51,773 nucleotides of DNA from Acidimicrobiaceae bacterium RAAP-2 (GTDB lineage: Bacteria; Actinomycetota; Acidimicrobiia; Acidimicrobiales; RAAP-2). The notes beneath the pieces were generated by a model. The model made no database searches. It was not told where the DNA came from and saw only the letters and a list, made by a program, of their open reading frames with translations. The stretch is from assembly GCA_001443545.1 (NCBI GenBank), contig LMAD01000014.1, positions 1 through 51,773 of the forward strand, in the 5' to 3' direction. Position 1 is the stretch's first letter. Each line of letters starts with the position of its first letter. This document shows, piece after piece, positions 34,409-45,130 of this stretch. Made by a program: the position numbers and the translations under genes.

Positions 34409-35545
34409 GTGCGCAACATCCTCGCCTACGCCGTCGTCGCGTTCGTCGGGGCACTCGTGACCTTGCTGCTCACCCGTCCGGCTCGGATGATCTCGTTGCG
34501 CGTGGGCTACACCGCCCAGCCCGACGAACGCAAGGTGCACCAGACCGTCACGCCCTACGGGGGCGGTGCGGCGATGCTCGTCGGGTTCTGCGTGGCGCTT
34601 GGCGCTTCGGTGTTCATTCCCGAACTGCGCATGGTGATCTCGTCGTCCCACGAGATGCTGGGGGTCGTCATCGCGACCGGCATCATCTTCGTGGTGGGCG
34701 TGGTGGACGACTTCCGAGAGATGAGCCCGCCGGCCAAGGTGGCCGGGCAGTTCCTCGCCGCGTCGGTGCTGTACTTCAGCGGCGCGACGATGTACCAGTT
34801 GAAGTTACCCTTCGCGGGCTTCGTGGTGCTCGGACCGTCGATCCTGCCCGTCATCACCGCCGTGTGGGTCTTCGCGATCTCTAACGCGATCAACCTGATC
34901 GACGGCCTCGACGGTCTCGCCGGGGGCATCGTCGCCATCGCGTCGGCGACGCTGTGCGTCTACGGCCTTCGCCTCGAGGACCTCGGGCTGTTGCCGGTGA
35001 CCAACGTGGGACCACTGATCGCGGCGTTAACCTTTGGCGTCTGCGTCGGGTTCCTGCGCGATAACTTCCACCCGGCCAAGCTCTTCATGGGCGACGCGGG
35101 GGCGCTGATGCTGGGTCTGTTGATGTCGGCGTCGACCATGGTGATCGGGGGACGGACGCCACCGGCCAGCGGCGTCACGTTCTTCTTTTTCGCGCCGCTC
35201 CTGATCCCGGTCTTCATCCTCGGGGTGCCCCTCATCGACGCGGTGTGGGCCTTCGTGCGCCGTACGGCGTCGGGCCAGGGATTCCACACCCCCGACAAGA
35301 ACCACATCCATCACCGACTCATGCGTCTCGGCCACGGCCATCGGCGCACGGTCTTCATCCTGTGGCTCTGGACGGCCCTGCTGTGCGGCTTCGTCCTCTT
35401 CCCGTTGTTCGAGCCCCGCGTCAACGTCTTCATCCCCTTCGGCGTCGCGCTGCTCCTCGTGGGACTGCTCACCTGGTTCAGCCCCTTGCTGAATCGCTGG
35501 ACCGGCCGAAGCACCGTCGACGTCGACGAATCGGTGAACTCGTGA
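34409..35545 (+). CDS. Undecaprenyl-phosphate sugar-1-phosphate transferase (WecA/TagO family)
   Basis: 378 residues, about eleven membrane segments. The family transfers GlcNAc-1-phosphate (or a related sugar phosphate) to undecaprenyl phosphate to start cell-wall polymer synthesis. VVGVVDDFREMSPPAKV (Asp-Asp), AISNAINLIDGLDGLAGG, NFHPAKLFMGDAGALMLG and the C-terminal HIHHRLMRLGHGHRR define WecA/TagO rather than MraY. The GTG at 34409 lies two bases after glyA. Its position before atpI is conserved in Actinomycetota (rfe). In mycobacteria this enzyme begins arabinogalactan linkage-unit synthesis; here the product is unknown. Confidence 0.9.
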   Translation: MRNILAYAVVAFVGALVTLLLTRPARMISLRVGYTAQPDERKVHQTVTPYGGGAAMLVGFCVALGASVFIPELRMVISSSHEMLGVVIATGIIFVVGVVDDFREMSPPAKVAGQFLAASVLYFSGATMYQLKLPFAGFVVLGPSILPVITAVWVFAISNAINLIDGLDGLAGGIVAIASATLCVYGLRLEDLGLLPVTNVGPLIAALTFGVCVGFLRDNFHPAKLFMGDAGALMLGLLMSASTMVIGGRTPPASGVTFFFFAPLLIPVFILGVPLIDAVWAFVRRTASGQGFHTPDKNHIHHRLMRLGHGHRRTVFILWLWTALLCGFVLFPLFEPRVNVFIPFGVALLLVGLLTWFSPLLNRWTGRSTVDVDESVNS

Positions 35546-35814
35546 GCGAGCCCGACCCCGCCGCGGACCCGCCCGAACACGGCGACGAATCCCCCGACCA
35601 GCACGAAGAGGTTGGCGACGGGACGTGGATCGGGCTCGGCGCGTTCGCCGCACTGGGCACGACCATCGCCATTACCGAGGCCGTCGGCGTGGTGCTGGGC
35701 ATCTGGGCCGACCGGTCGTGGGGAACCACTCCGTGGGGTTTGGTTTTCGGGATAGTGTTGGGGACGGTCGCCGCCGTGGTGAGCGTAGTGAAGCAAGTCC
35801 GGCGTTTCCTCTAG
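35542..35814 (+). CDS. AtpZ/AtpI-like small membrane protein
   Basis: 90 residues: an acidic N-terminus (EPDPAADPPEHGDESPDQHEE) then two membrane helices (GLGAFAALGTTIAITEAVGVVLG and WGLVFGIVLGTVAAVVSVV). This resembles the AtpZ / 'F0F1-ATPase subunit' family found before atp operons, thought to help ion supply or c-ring assembly. It overlaps the WecA-type gene by 4 bases (GTGA) and precedes atpI by 7 bp. Confidence 0.75.
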   Translation: MSEPDPAADPPEHGDESPDQHEEVGDGTWIGLGAFAALGTTIAITEAVGVVLGIWADRSWGTTPWGLVFGIVLGTVAAVVSVVKQVRRFL

Positions 35815-35821
35815 AAACCAA

Positions 35822-36235
35822 ATGCCCGTGCTTGAGAACCTCCCTACGAATACGTTGCCGCGCCTGTTGAGGCGGACGACAGTCTCCGCCCTCGCGGCGG
35901 GACTCGTGGGCTTCGTAGTGGCCCTCTTCGTCGCGCCGCCCCTGGCCGCGCTCGGCGTCGCCCTCGGCGTGGGACTCGCGGTAATCAACCTGCGCTTCCT
36001 CGATCGTCAAGCCGCGCGCGTCGAACTTCGCGGTGAACAGAACTCCAAGGCCGTGCGTCGTCAACTCGGCGGCAAGACCACCGGTCGTCTCGCGGTCGTC
36101 ACCGTGGTCGTCCTCGGTCTGCTTTGGCTGAACGCCCCCTTAGGAATCGGTATTGTGTCAGGGCTCGTGCTTTATCAGATCGTGTTCGTGATCAACGTCA
36201 TGCGAGTGGTGGCGAGCCAAGGAGGACCAGAGTGA
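35822..36235 (+). CDS. atpI: ATP synthase protein I (AtpI-like)
   Basis: 137 residues with four predicted membrane helices (SALAAGLVGFVVALFVA, PLAALGVALGVGLAVINL, LAVVTVVVLGLLWLNAPLG, GLVLYQIVFVINVMRVVA). AtpI-family proteins help assemble the c-ring. Sequence conservation is low in this family, so the call rests on topology, size and place before atpB. It overlaps the atpB start by 4 bases. Confidence 0.75.
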   Translation: MPVLENLPTNTLPRLLRRTTVSALAAGLVGFVVALFVAPPLAALGVALGVGLAVINLRFLDRQAARVELRGEQNSKAVRRQLGGKTTGRLAVVTVVVLGLLWLNAPLGIGIVSGLVLYQIVFVINVMRVVASQGGPE

Positions 36236-36993
36236 AGATGTTGTACGCCGCCAAGACGATCACGGTTGGCGTCCACCCGACCTTCCGCGTGTTCGGCCTA
36301 ACGATCGACGGCGACATCGTCATGTCGACGTTGCTGGCGGCGGCGATCTTCCTCTACCTCGCCCTGCGCATGCGCGCCAAGGTGACCGATGGCGTACCCG
36401 GCAAACTGCAGTTGTTCTGGGAGATCCTCGTCGAACAGGTCACCGACCTGGCGCTGTCGGCGATCGGGCCCAAGGGCCGTCGCTACGTGCCGATTGGCGT
36501 GACGATCTTCCTCTTCATCTTGATCGCCAACTGGATCGACTTCATCCCCTCGGCGATGCACCCGGGCGTCTCCGGACCGATCTTCCCGGCCCCGACCGGT
36601 GACGTGAACCTGCCGCTGGCGATGGCGCTCTTCGTCATCGTGTGGGTGCACATCGAGTCGTTCCGGGCCCGCGGCTTCAAGGGCTACTTCAAGCACTACG
36701 GCCAGCCCTACGCGGCGCTGACGCCGATCAACGTCGTCGAAGAGATCACCAAGCCCATCACGCTGACCTTCCGTCTCTTCGGCAACCTGTTCTCGGGTGG
36801 TCTGTTCGTGGTCGTACTCACGACGCTGCTGCCCATCTACCTCAGCCCACCGTTTGAGATTGGCTGGAAGCTATTCGACACGGGTCTGCTCGGCGCGATC
36901 CAAGCCTTCATCTTCATGCTCTTGACGATTCTCTACTTCGGCATGGCGACGAGCCACGAAGAGGAGCACGTCGCAGTTGAGGCCTCACACTAA
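36232..36993 (+). CDS. atpB: ATP synthase F0 subunit a
   Basis: 253-residue membrane stator of the proton channel. NVVEEITKPITLTFRLFGNLFSGG contains the essential Arg of the a subunit in FRLFGNLFSG; the last helix (GAIQAFIFMLLTILYFGMA) has the conserved Gln-Ala. The proton path residues look standard, so this is a proton-type rather than clear sodium-type enzyme (inference). GGAGG at 36221-36225 sits six bases before GTG 36232, preferred over ATG 36238. Confidence 0.93.
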   Translation: MKMLYAAKTITVGVHPTFRVFGLTIDGDIVMSTLLAAAIFLYLALRMRAKVTDGVPGKLQLFWEILVEQVTDLALSAIGPKGRRYVPIGVTIFLFILIANWIDFIPSAMHPGVSGPIFPAPTGDVNLPLAMALFVIVWVHIESFRARGFKGYFKHYGQPYAALTPINVVEEITKPITLTFRLFGNLFSGGLFVVVLTTLLPIYLSPPFEIGWKLFDTGLLGAIQAFIFMLLTILYFGMATSHEEEHVAVEASH

Positions 36994-37017
36994 ACCAACC
37001 CAGGAGGAAAGATTAAA

Positions 37018-37284
37018 ATGGCAAATACAGACACCGTTGCGTCTGCGGTACGCATCGCTGGTGCGCTCGTCGGCGGCGGTCTCGCCCTCGGTGGTGGCGC
37101 CATCGGCGCGGCGATTGGTGACGGCCTCGCCGGTAGCCAGACCATCGCGGCCATTGCCCGTCAACCCGAGATTGAGAACAAGGCACGTCAGTACTTCTTC
37201 TTGACGGTTGGTCTGGTGGAGGCGATGTACTTCATCAACCTGCTGTTCATGGTGGTCTTCGTCTACGTCTTCAAAGCGCAGTAG
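37018..37284 (+). CDS. atpE: ATP synthase F0 subunit c
   Basis: 88-residue hairpin proteolipid of the rotor ring. Helix 1 is glycine-rich (GALVGGGLALGGGAIGAAIGDG), the loop has ARQPE, and helix 2 has the proton-carrying Glu in LTVGLVEAMYFINLLF. No sodium-binding Gln-Ser set is obvious. AGGAGGA lies nine bases before the ATG, the strongest ribosome site of the operon, as expected for a subunit needed in about ten copies. A strong hairpin follows at once. Confidence 0.95.
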   Translation: MANTDTVASAVRIAGALVGGGLALGGGAIGAAIGDGLAGSQTIAAIARQPEIENKARQYFFLTVGLVEAMYFINLLFMVVFVYVFKAQ

Positions 37285-37289
37285 TCATG

Positions 37290-37325
37290 ACGTTGGTCAG
37301 CCCGCGTTGGTGGGCTGACCAACGT
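37290..37325 (+). promoter_or_regulatory. Perfect 14-bp hairpin between atpE and atpF
   Basis: ACGTTGGTCAGCCC (37290-37303), an 8-base loop and GGGCTGACCAACGT (37312-37325) pair without a mismatch. No T-run follows, so it is more likely an RNA stability or processing element, or a partial terminator, that raises atpE output relative to the genes downstream. It fills half of the 73-bp gap, the largest in the operon. Confidence 0.8.
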
Positions 37326-37357
37326 GTTCACCCACTAAGCAAAGTAGGACTCTCGAG

Positions 37358-37879
37358 ATGATTGGCGTATCAATCTTCCTTCTCCCCAACGGCACGTTCT
37401 TCGTCGAACTCTTGGTGTTCGTGGTGATCTTGATCATCATGGCCAAGTACGTGTTGCCGCCGCTCAACAAGGCGATGGAGGGCCGTCAGGAGAAGATTCG
37501 TGCCTCCCTGGAAGCCGCCGACCAGGCGCGCGCTGAAGCAGCCGCCGCCGGTGACGAGCGGGCCAAGGTGCTCACGCAGGCCCGGGACCAGGCACGAGAC
37601 ATCGTGGCCGCGGCCCAGGCCCTAGCCGAGCAGGTCAAGAGCGAAGCGGGCGGACGCGGTCAAGCCGAGTACGAGCGCATCGTCGAGTCGGCTCACGACG
37701 AGGTCGCGACGGCGCGTCAGCGCGCCATCGAAGAGGCCTCGGCGCGGATCGGCGAGATCGTCTTTGATTTGGTGAACAAGATCGTCGGCCGCGAGGTCGA
37801 TCAGCAGACGCACCAGGACCTCATCCGCGAGGCGGTTGCGGCCCTCACGGCGGAAGCCCAGCGCGGAACGAGTCGTTGA
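37358..37879 (+). CDS. atpF: ATP synthase F0 subunit b
   Basis: 173 residues: one N-terminal membrane helix (FFVELLVFVVILIIMAKYVLP) and a long charged coiled coil (AADQARAEAAAAGDERAKVL, AQALAEQVKSEAGG) that forms the peripheral stalk. The family pattern LPPLNKAMEGRQEKIRASL follows the helix. It is a plain b subunit, not the b-delta fusion found in mycobacteria. ATG 37358 is preceded by GGACTCTCGAG, a weak ribosome site, in keeping with lower output than atpE. Confidence 0.92.
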   Translation: MIGVSIFLLPNGTFFVELLVFVVILIIMAKYVLPPLNKAMEGRQEKIRASLEAADQARAEAAAAGDERAKVLTQARDQARDIVAAAQALAEQVKSEAGGRGQAEYERIVESAHDEVATARQRAIEEASARIGEIVFDLVNKIVGREVDQQTHQDLIREAVAALTAEAQRGTSR

Positions 37880-37881
37880 TA

Positions 37882-38793
37882 ATGCTGCCGAAGCTCGAAG
37901 GTTACGCCGCCGCCCTCCTGGGAACGTTGGATGCGGCTGACCTCACGACCGTCGCGCGCGACCTGGTCGCGCTCGAGCAGACCGTCCTGACCCGTGGCGA
38001 CCTGCGCGCCGTACTGGCCGACACCTCCATCACGGGAATCGTGCGCGGCGCGATCGTCCGCGAACTGCTGGCGGGCAAGGTGGCCGACACCACCACGCGT
38101 CTGGCGGTCTTCGCGGCGACGACGGTGCCGGCCCAAGAGGTACCGCGAGCGCTCGGCGAACTGAACCAGAGCGCCCATCACCTCGACGAGAACGGGGCCG
38201 TGGAGCCGAGCAACCTCGGTCTGCTCGGCGCGCGCAAGCGAGTCAGTGGTTTCGCCGACGCCGTCCTCGAAGACCTGGCGACCGAGGACTTCGCCGTGGT
38301 CGAGCACGAACTCTTCACCTGGGCTCGCACCATCGAGGAGAACACGGCGTTGCGACGGTTGTTGGTGGACCGCGACGCGGCGATCGAGTCGCGACTCGGG
38401 GTCACCGACCAGCTGCTGACCGGTCGGGTCAGTCCCGCGACGCTGCGTCTGGCGCGCTACGTCATTGTCGGTGGACGTCCCCGCGACGTCGTGGGGACGC
38501 TGGACTTCCTCGTCGACCACGTCGCTGAGTCGCGCAACTGGCGCGTCGCGCGCGTGCACAGCGCCCGTCCGCTCGACGAACCGGCTCAGGCCGACCTCGC
38601 TCGTTCGCTCAGCTCGCTGACCGGCGGACCGGTCGAACTGCAGATCGCCGAAGAGCCCGACCTGCTCGGTGGGGTGCTGGTGGAGGTGGGAGACCTCCGA
38701 CTCGACGCCACGACCCGTGGTCGACTGAGCACGCTGCGCGACGCCGTCGCCAGCGGTCATTTTTACGAATCAGCCTTGAAGCAAAACGACTAA
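37882..38793 (+). CDS. atpH: ATP synthase F1 subunit delta with duplicated N-terminal domain
   Basis: 303 residues against about 180 for a usual delta (OSCP) subunit. Two N-terminal OSCP-like helical domains can be aligned without gaps: residues 7-79 (GYAAALLGTLDAAD to TTTRLAVFAA) and 123-195 (GFADAVLEDLATED to PATLRLARYVI), about 22 identities in 73 by hand count. The C-terminal domain (about 220-290) ends with LLGGVLVEVGDLRLDATTRGRL, the ordinary delta signature. The subunit joins F1 to the b stalk. Start ATG 37882 follows the atpF stop by two bases; an upstream TTG at 37876 is less likely. Confidence 0.88.
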   Translation: MLPKLEGYAAALLGTLDAADLTTVARDLVALEQTVLTRGDLRAVLADTSITGIVRGAIVRELLAGKVADTTTRLAVFAATTVPAQEVPRALGELNQSAHHLDENGAVEPSNLGLLGARKRVSGFADAVLEDLATEDFAVVEHELFTWARTIEENTALRRLLVDRDAAIESRLGVTDQLLTGRVSPATLRLARYVIVGGRPRDVVGTLDFLVDHVAESRNWRVARVHSARPLDEPAQADLARSLSSLTGGPVELQIAEEPDLLGGVLVEVGDLRLDATTRGRLSTLRDAVASGHFYESALKQND

Positions 38794-38808
38794 GAAAAGG
38801 AAACTGTG

Positions 38809-40326
<1,518 letters not shown>

Positions 40327-40356
40327 CACAACCCGCGAGTCGAGAGAGGAGGAGAC

Positions 40357-41247
40357 ATGGCCGGTGGACAGGAACGTAACCTACGTCGTCGTATCAAGAC
40401 GGTGAACGCGACGCGCAAGATCACCAAGGCGATGGAGTTGATCGCGGCGTCGCAGATCACGCGCAGTCAGGCCCGCATCACCGCCAACCGTCCCTTCCGC
40501 GACGGCATGCGCCGCATCATCATCGAGGCCGCCCAGGGCGACCCGGCCGCGGCCAAGCGCCTGCTCGCCATGCCCGAGAACGTCGAGACGGCGATGGTGC
40601 TGGTCGTGGCCGGTGACCGGGGGCTTTCGGGCGCCTACAACTCGTCGGTCCTGCGCGCCAGCGAACGGCTCATCAACTCGCTGCGGGCCCAGGGCACCAA
40701 CGTACGGATCGTCGTGGTCGGCAAGAAGGCCGCGCCGTACTTCCGGTTCCGCGGGCTCGACGTCGAACAGAGTTACCTCGGCTTCGCGGATCGACCGAGT
40801 TTCAACGACGCCCGCGGCGTCGCGAGCACGGTCGCCGCGCCCTACATCGACGGCGAGGTCCAGCAGGTCTTCCTCGTGTCGACTCGATTCCTCTCGGCCG
40901 GTAGCCAGAGCGTCGAGATCGAGCAGCTCCTGCCGTTGAGCGTCCCCGAGGCGCCCGTCGAGACGAGCACCAAGCTCAAGGGTTACACGGAGTTCGAGCC
41001 CGAGGTCGAGAAGTTGCTCTTCTTCCTCGCGCCGCGGGCCCTCGAGAGCGAGATCTTCAGTGCGCTGCTCGAAGGCGCCGCATCGTTCCACACGTCCCAA
41101 CAACGCGCGATGGCCGCGGCGACCGACAACGCCGACGACCTCGGTCAGAGCCTGACGCGCATCATGAACCGAGCCCGACAGGACTCGATCACCACCGAGA
41201 TTATGGAAATCGTGGGCGGCGCCGAAGCGCTCCGCTCGGGAAAGTGA
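40357..41247 (+). CDS. atpG: ATP synthase F1 subunit gamma
   Basis: 296-residue central rotor shaft. The N-terminal helix LRRRIKTVNATRKITKAMELIAASQ and the C-terminal helix (MAAATDNADDLGQSLTRIMNRARQ, ITTEIMEIVGGAEAL) form the coiled coil; VVAGDRGLSGAYNSSVLR is the conserved middle. AGAGGAGGAG precedes ATG 40357. It ends 7 bp before atpD. Confidence 0.95.
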   Translation: MAGGQERNLRRRIKTVNATRKITKAMELIAASQITRSQARITANRPFRDGMRRIIIEAAQGDPAAAKRLLAMPENVETAMVLVVAGDRGLSGAYNSSVLRASERLINSLRAQGTNVRIVVVGKKAAPYFRFRGLDVEQSYLGFADRPSFNDARGVASTVAAPYIDGEVQQVFLVSTRFLSAGSQSVEIEQLLPLSVPEAPVETSTKLKGYTEFEPEVEKLLFFLAPRALESEIFSALLEGAASFHTSQQRAMAAATDNADDLGQSLTRIMNRARQDSITTEIMEIVGGAEALRSGK

Positions 41248-41254
41248 GAGACCA

Positions 41255-42688
<1,434 letters not shown>

Positions 42689-42690
42689 TC

Positions 42691-43122
42691 GTGGCCACGT
42701 TGAAGGTTGAGATCGTGACGCCCGAAGCGGCGCTATGGCGCGGCGAGGCGAATGCGCTGATCGCTCGGTCGTCGGACGGTGATTTCACGATCTTGCCCCA
42801 GCACACCGAGACGGTCGGTGACGTCGTGGCGGGCGTGGTGCGCGTGCAGACCAACGAAGGTGAACTCGCCTTCGCGGTGCACGGCGGCTACTTCCAGGTC
42901 GGTCCCGATGACGTCGAGGGCGTGACGCGAGCGACCGTGCTCGCCGGCGTCGCCGAGCGCACGACCGACATCGACGTCCCTCGGGCCCAGGCCGCCAAAG
43001 AGCGAGCCGAGGCCGAGTTGGCGGTGTTGACCAAGGGTGACCCCGACGACCACGCCGGACACCTCCTGGCTCACGCGGCGCTCGAACGGGCTGAACTGCG
43101 CCTTCGGGCTGCGGGGCAGTAG
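42691..43122 (+). CDS. atpC: ATP synthase F1 subunit epsilon
   Basis: 143 residues. The beta-sandwich domain (VEIVTPEAALWRGEANALIARSS, DFTILPQHTETVGDVVAG, GGYFQVGPDDVEGVTRATV) is followed by a C-terminal helical hairpin (AQAAKERAEAELAVL, LLAHAALERAELRLRAA), so the inhibitory C-terminal helices are present. GTG 42691 is two bases after the atpD stop. Last gene of the atp operon. Confidence 0.93.
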   Translation: MATLKVEIVTPEAALWRGEANALIARSSDGDFTILPQHTETVGDVVAGVVRVQTNEGELAFAVHGGYFQVGPDDVEGVTRATVLAGVAERTTDIDVPRAQAAKERAEAELAVLTKGDPDDHAGHLLAHAALERAELRLRAAGQ

Positions 43123-43145
43123 CCGTAACCGTCGCGCCGCGGCGA

Positions 43146-43164
43146 CCGCCGACGCTATCGGCGG
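43146..43164. terminator. Stem-loop at the end of the atp operon
   Basis: CCGCCGA (43146-43152) and TCGGCGG (43158-43164) make a perfect 7-bp GC-rich stem with a 5-base loop, 24 bp after atpC and overlapping the stop codon of the convergent gene. There is no T-run, so termination by this element is plausible but unproven. Confidence 0.35.
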
Positions 43165-43496
43165 GGTGCCTTGGCGACGCGCGTCGCTGCGCCGGCGTCG
43201 TTCAGTCGTGGGCGGATCCGGATGAGGTAGTACAGGGCGACGAGTAGTCCGGTGGCGTCGGCGGCGGCCAGGAGCACGATCATCGCGGCGACCCAGTGCC
43301 ACTTGGCCCGACCGACACTCGCGAAGACGAGCCCGGGCGTGCCGACGGCGTGACCGAGCGCCCACGCGGAGACGATCAGCGCCGCGGCGACGAGCAGCGA
43401 ACCGGCGAGGTCGACGACTGCACCGCCGCGGGCGATGGTTACGTGCACGAACAGCATCCGCACCGTCAATGTCGATTGCGCCATCGTCGCCAGCAC
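43155..43496 (-). CDS. Small membrane protein, unknown function
   Basis: 113 residues with two or three membrane helices (VVDLAGSLLVAAALIVSAWALG, WHWVAAMIVLLAAADATGLLVALYYLI) and a basic C-terminus. The GTG at 43496 has GGAGAGG 6 bases upstream, which supports the start and that it is a gene. In other Actinomycetota a small membrane-protein gene also follows atpC, but on the same strand; no homology is claimed. Function not recognised. Confidence 0.6.
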   Translation of the reverse strand: MLATMAQSTLTVRMLFVHVTIARGGAVVDLAGSLLVAAALIVSAWALGHAVGTPGLVFASVGRAKWHWVAAMIVLLAAADATGLLVALYYLIRIRPRLNDAGAATRVAKAPRR

Positions 43497-43538
43497 GGTT
43501 CACCTCTCCGTTCCACCGTACACGCCGCGGCCGGTCGC

Positions 43539-43970
43539 TCAGCGGGCGGTGACGTACTCCAGCAGGTCTCGCTTCTCGAGCTCGAGTTCGTTGACGCGCG
43601 CCTTCACGACGTCGCCGATCGAGACCAGGCCGACGAGCAGTCCGCCCTGGACGACCGGGACGTGGCGGATCCGCTTGTCGGTCATGAGCGTCATGAGCTC
43701 GTTGACCGAGGTGGACTCGTCACAGGTGGTGACTTCGCTACTCATCAGCGACGCTACCCGCAACTCCAGAGCGTCGGCGCCCTCGCGGGCGAAGGCGCGA
43801 ACGACGTCGCGTTCACTGAGAATCCCCGTCAGAGGACCAGTGCCGCCGACGACGACGAGGGCGCCGATCCCTCGCTCCTTTAACATCGCCACGGCGTCAC
43901 GCACCGAGCGCTCTTGATTGATGGTGGCGACCTCGCGCCCCTTGGTGGCTAACAGGTGGGCTACGTTCAA
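43539..43970 (-). CDS. CBS-domain pair protein
   Basis: 143 residues made of two CBS repeats: RSVRDAVAMLKERGIGALVVVGG...GILSERDVVRAFA and SVNELMTLMTDKRIRHVPVVQGG...GLVSIGDVVKARV. Such stand-alone pairs bind adenosine nucleotides or NAD and sense energy state. The start is a TTG at 43970 with GAGGAGG five bases before it, well supported; an ATG start in frame is not available before the first repeat. Partner protein unknown; gene neighbours (atp operon, glpX) would suit an energy sensor, as inference. Confidence 0.85.
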   Translation of the reverse strand: MNVAHLLATKGREVATINQERSVRDAVAMLKERGIGALVVVGGTGPLTGILSERDVVRAFAREGADALELRVASLMSSEVTTCDESTSVNELMTLMTDKRIRHVPVVQGGLLVGLVSIGDVVKARVNELELEKRDLLEYVTAR

Positions 43971-44067
43971 TTCGGCCTCCTCGGATCACACGAGTTGTCC
44001 TCGTAGCCGGACCCTAACGCGACGGTGGGCCGAACGCAACGCGATTGCTCGTGTTCTCGTTCACGTG

Positions 44068-45057
44068 CTAGAAACCGGCGGTCGTGAACTCCTGGAGCTT
44101 GTTGTGACGGTGGAAGGTCTCGATGGTCCGCACGGTCCCCGACTGGGAGCGCACCACGAGTGACTGGGTGGTGGCACCGAACTCCGTGAAGCGCACACCC
44201 TTGAGGAAATCGCCGTCGGTGATCGCGGTGGCCGAGAAGTAGCAGTTGTCTCCGGTCACGAGTTCGTCGGTCGTCAGCACTCGGTCGAGGTCGTAGCCCA
44301 TCGCCTCGGCGGTCTCGCGCTCCACTTCGTCGCGGGGGTAGAGCACGCCCTGGATCTCCCCGCCGAGTCCCTTCAGCGCGGCGGCGGCGATGACGCCCTC
44401 CGGCGTGCCTCCGATACCGAGGAGCATGTCGGCCCCCGAGTTCGGCCAACCGGTCGCGATGGCGCCGGTCACGTCGCCGTCCGAGATCAGGAGCACTCGC
44501 GCACCGGCTTCGCGGATCTCGCCGATGAGCTCGTGGTGGCGGGGCCGGTCGAGTACGACGACGCCGAGCTCCTGGACGGGTTTGCCAAGTCGCTTCGCGA
44601 GCTCGTGCAGGTTCTCGGTGGGCGTCGCGTTGATGTCGACTGCACCGCGTCCGCGCGGACCGACGGCGATCTTGCGCATGTAGACGCACGGGCCGGGGTT
44701 GAACATGGTGCCGCGTTCCGACAACGCGATGACCGAGACCGCACCCTTGCGGCCCATCGCGGTCATCGTCGTACCGTCGATCGGGTCCACGGCCACGTCG
44801 ACCAGGGGTGGGTGACCGTCGCCGATGTGCTCGCCGTTGAAGAGCATCGGCGCCTCGTCTTTCTCGCCTTCGCCGATGACGACGATGCCGTCCATCGCTA
44901 CCGCACCGAGCACGAATCGCATGGCGTCGACCGCCGCGCCGTCGGCGGCCATCTTGTCGCCGCGCCCCGCCCAGCGGGCCGCCGCAATGGCCGCCGCCTC
45001 CGTGACGCGAATCATTTCCAGGGCGAGATTACGGTCCGGTTTTGACGGTGGTTGCAC
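44068..45057 (-). CDS. glpX: Class II fructose-1,6-bisphosphatase
   Basis: 329 residues of the GlpX family, the usual gluconeogenic FBPase of Actinomycetota. RNLALEMIRVTEAAAIAAARWAGRGDK, VVIGEGEKDEAPML, VDPIDGTTMTAMG (metal and phosphate sites), GIGGTPEGVIAAAALKGLGGEIQG and YPRDEVERETAEAMG are present. The start GTG 45057 is chosen because TACGCT lies seven bases before it and the family N-terminus follows (PSKPDRNLALE); an in-frame TTG at 45150 would overlap the divergent murA gene. Confidence 0.93.
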   Translation of the reverse strand: MQPPSKPDRNLALEMIRVTEAAAIAAARWAGRGDKMAADGAAVDAMRFVLGAVAMDGIVVIGEGEKDEAPMLFNGEHIGDGHPPLVDVAVDPIDGTTMTAMGRKGAVSVIALSERGTMFNPGPCVYMRKIAVGPRGRGAVDINATPTENLHELAKRLGKPVQELGVVVLDRPRHHELIGEIREAGARVLLISDGDVTGAIATGWPNSGADMLLGIGGTPEGVIAAAALKGLGGEIQGVLYPRDEVERETAEAMGYDLDRVLTTDELVTGDNCYFSATAITDGDFLKGVRFTEFGATTQSLVVRSQSGTVRTIETFHRHNKLQEFTTAGF

Positions 45058-45064
45058 GATACGA

Positions 45065-45070
45065 AGCGTA
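45065..45070 (-). promoter_or_regulatory. -10 box TACGCT, leaderless start of glpX
   Basis: On the minus strand TACGCT is followed by seven bases and then GTG 45057. This spacing supports both a leaderless message and the short start chosen for glpX. Confidence 0.45.
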
Positions 45071-45096
45071 GCCCGCGCGACGTCGTCGGGGTCGGT

Positions 45097-45126
45097 TTGA
45101 GGGTCCGCGCGCAGCGGCAATACTGT
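45097..45126 (+). promoter_or_regulatory. murA promoter (TTGAGG - 18 bp - TACTGT)
   Basis: TTGAGG (45097-45102) and TACTGT (45121-45126) are 18 bases apart. The predicted start of transcription falls on or within two bases of GTG 45131, so the message is leaderless or nearly so. The region is shared with the divergent glpX promoter. Confidence 0.5.
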
Positions 45127-45130
45127 ACGG

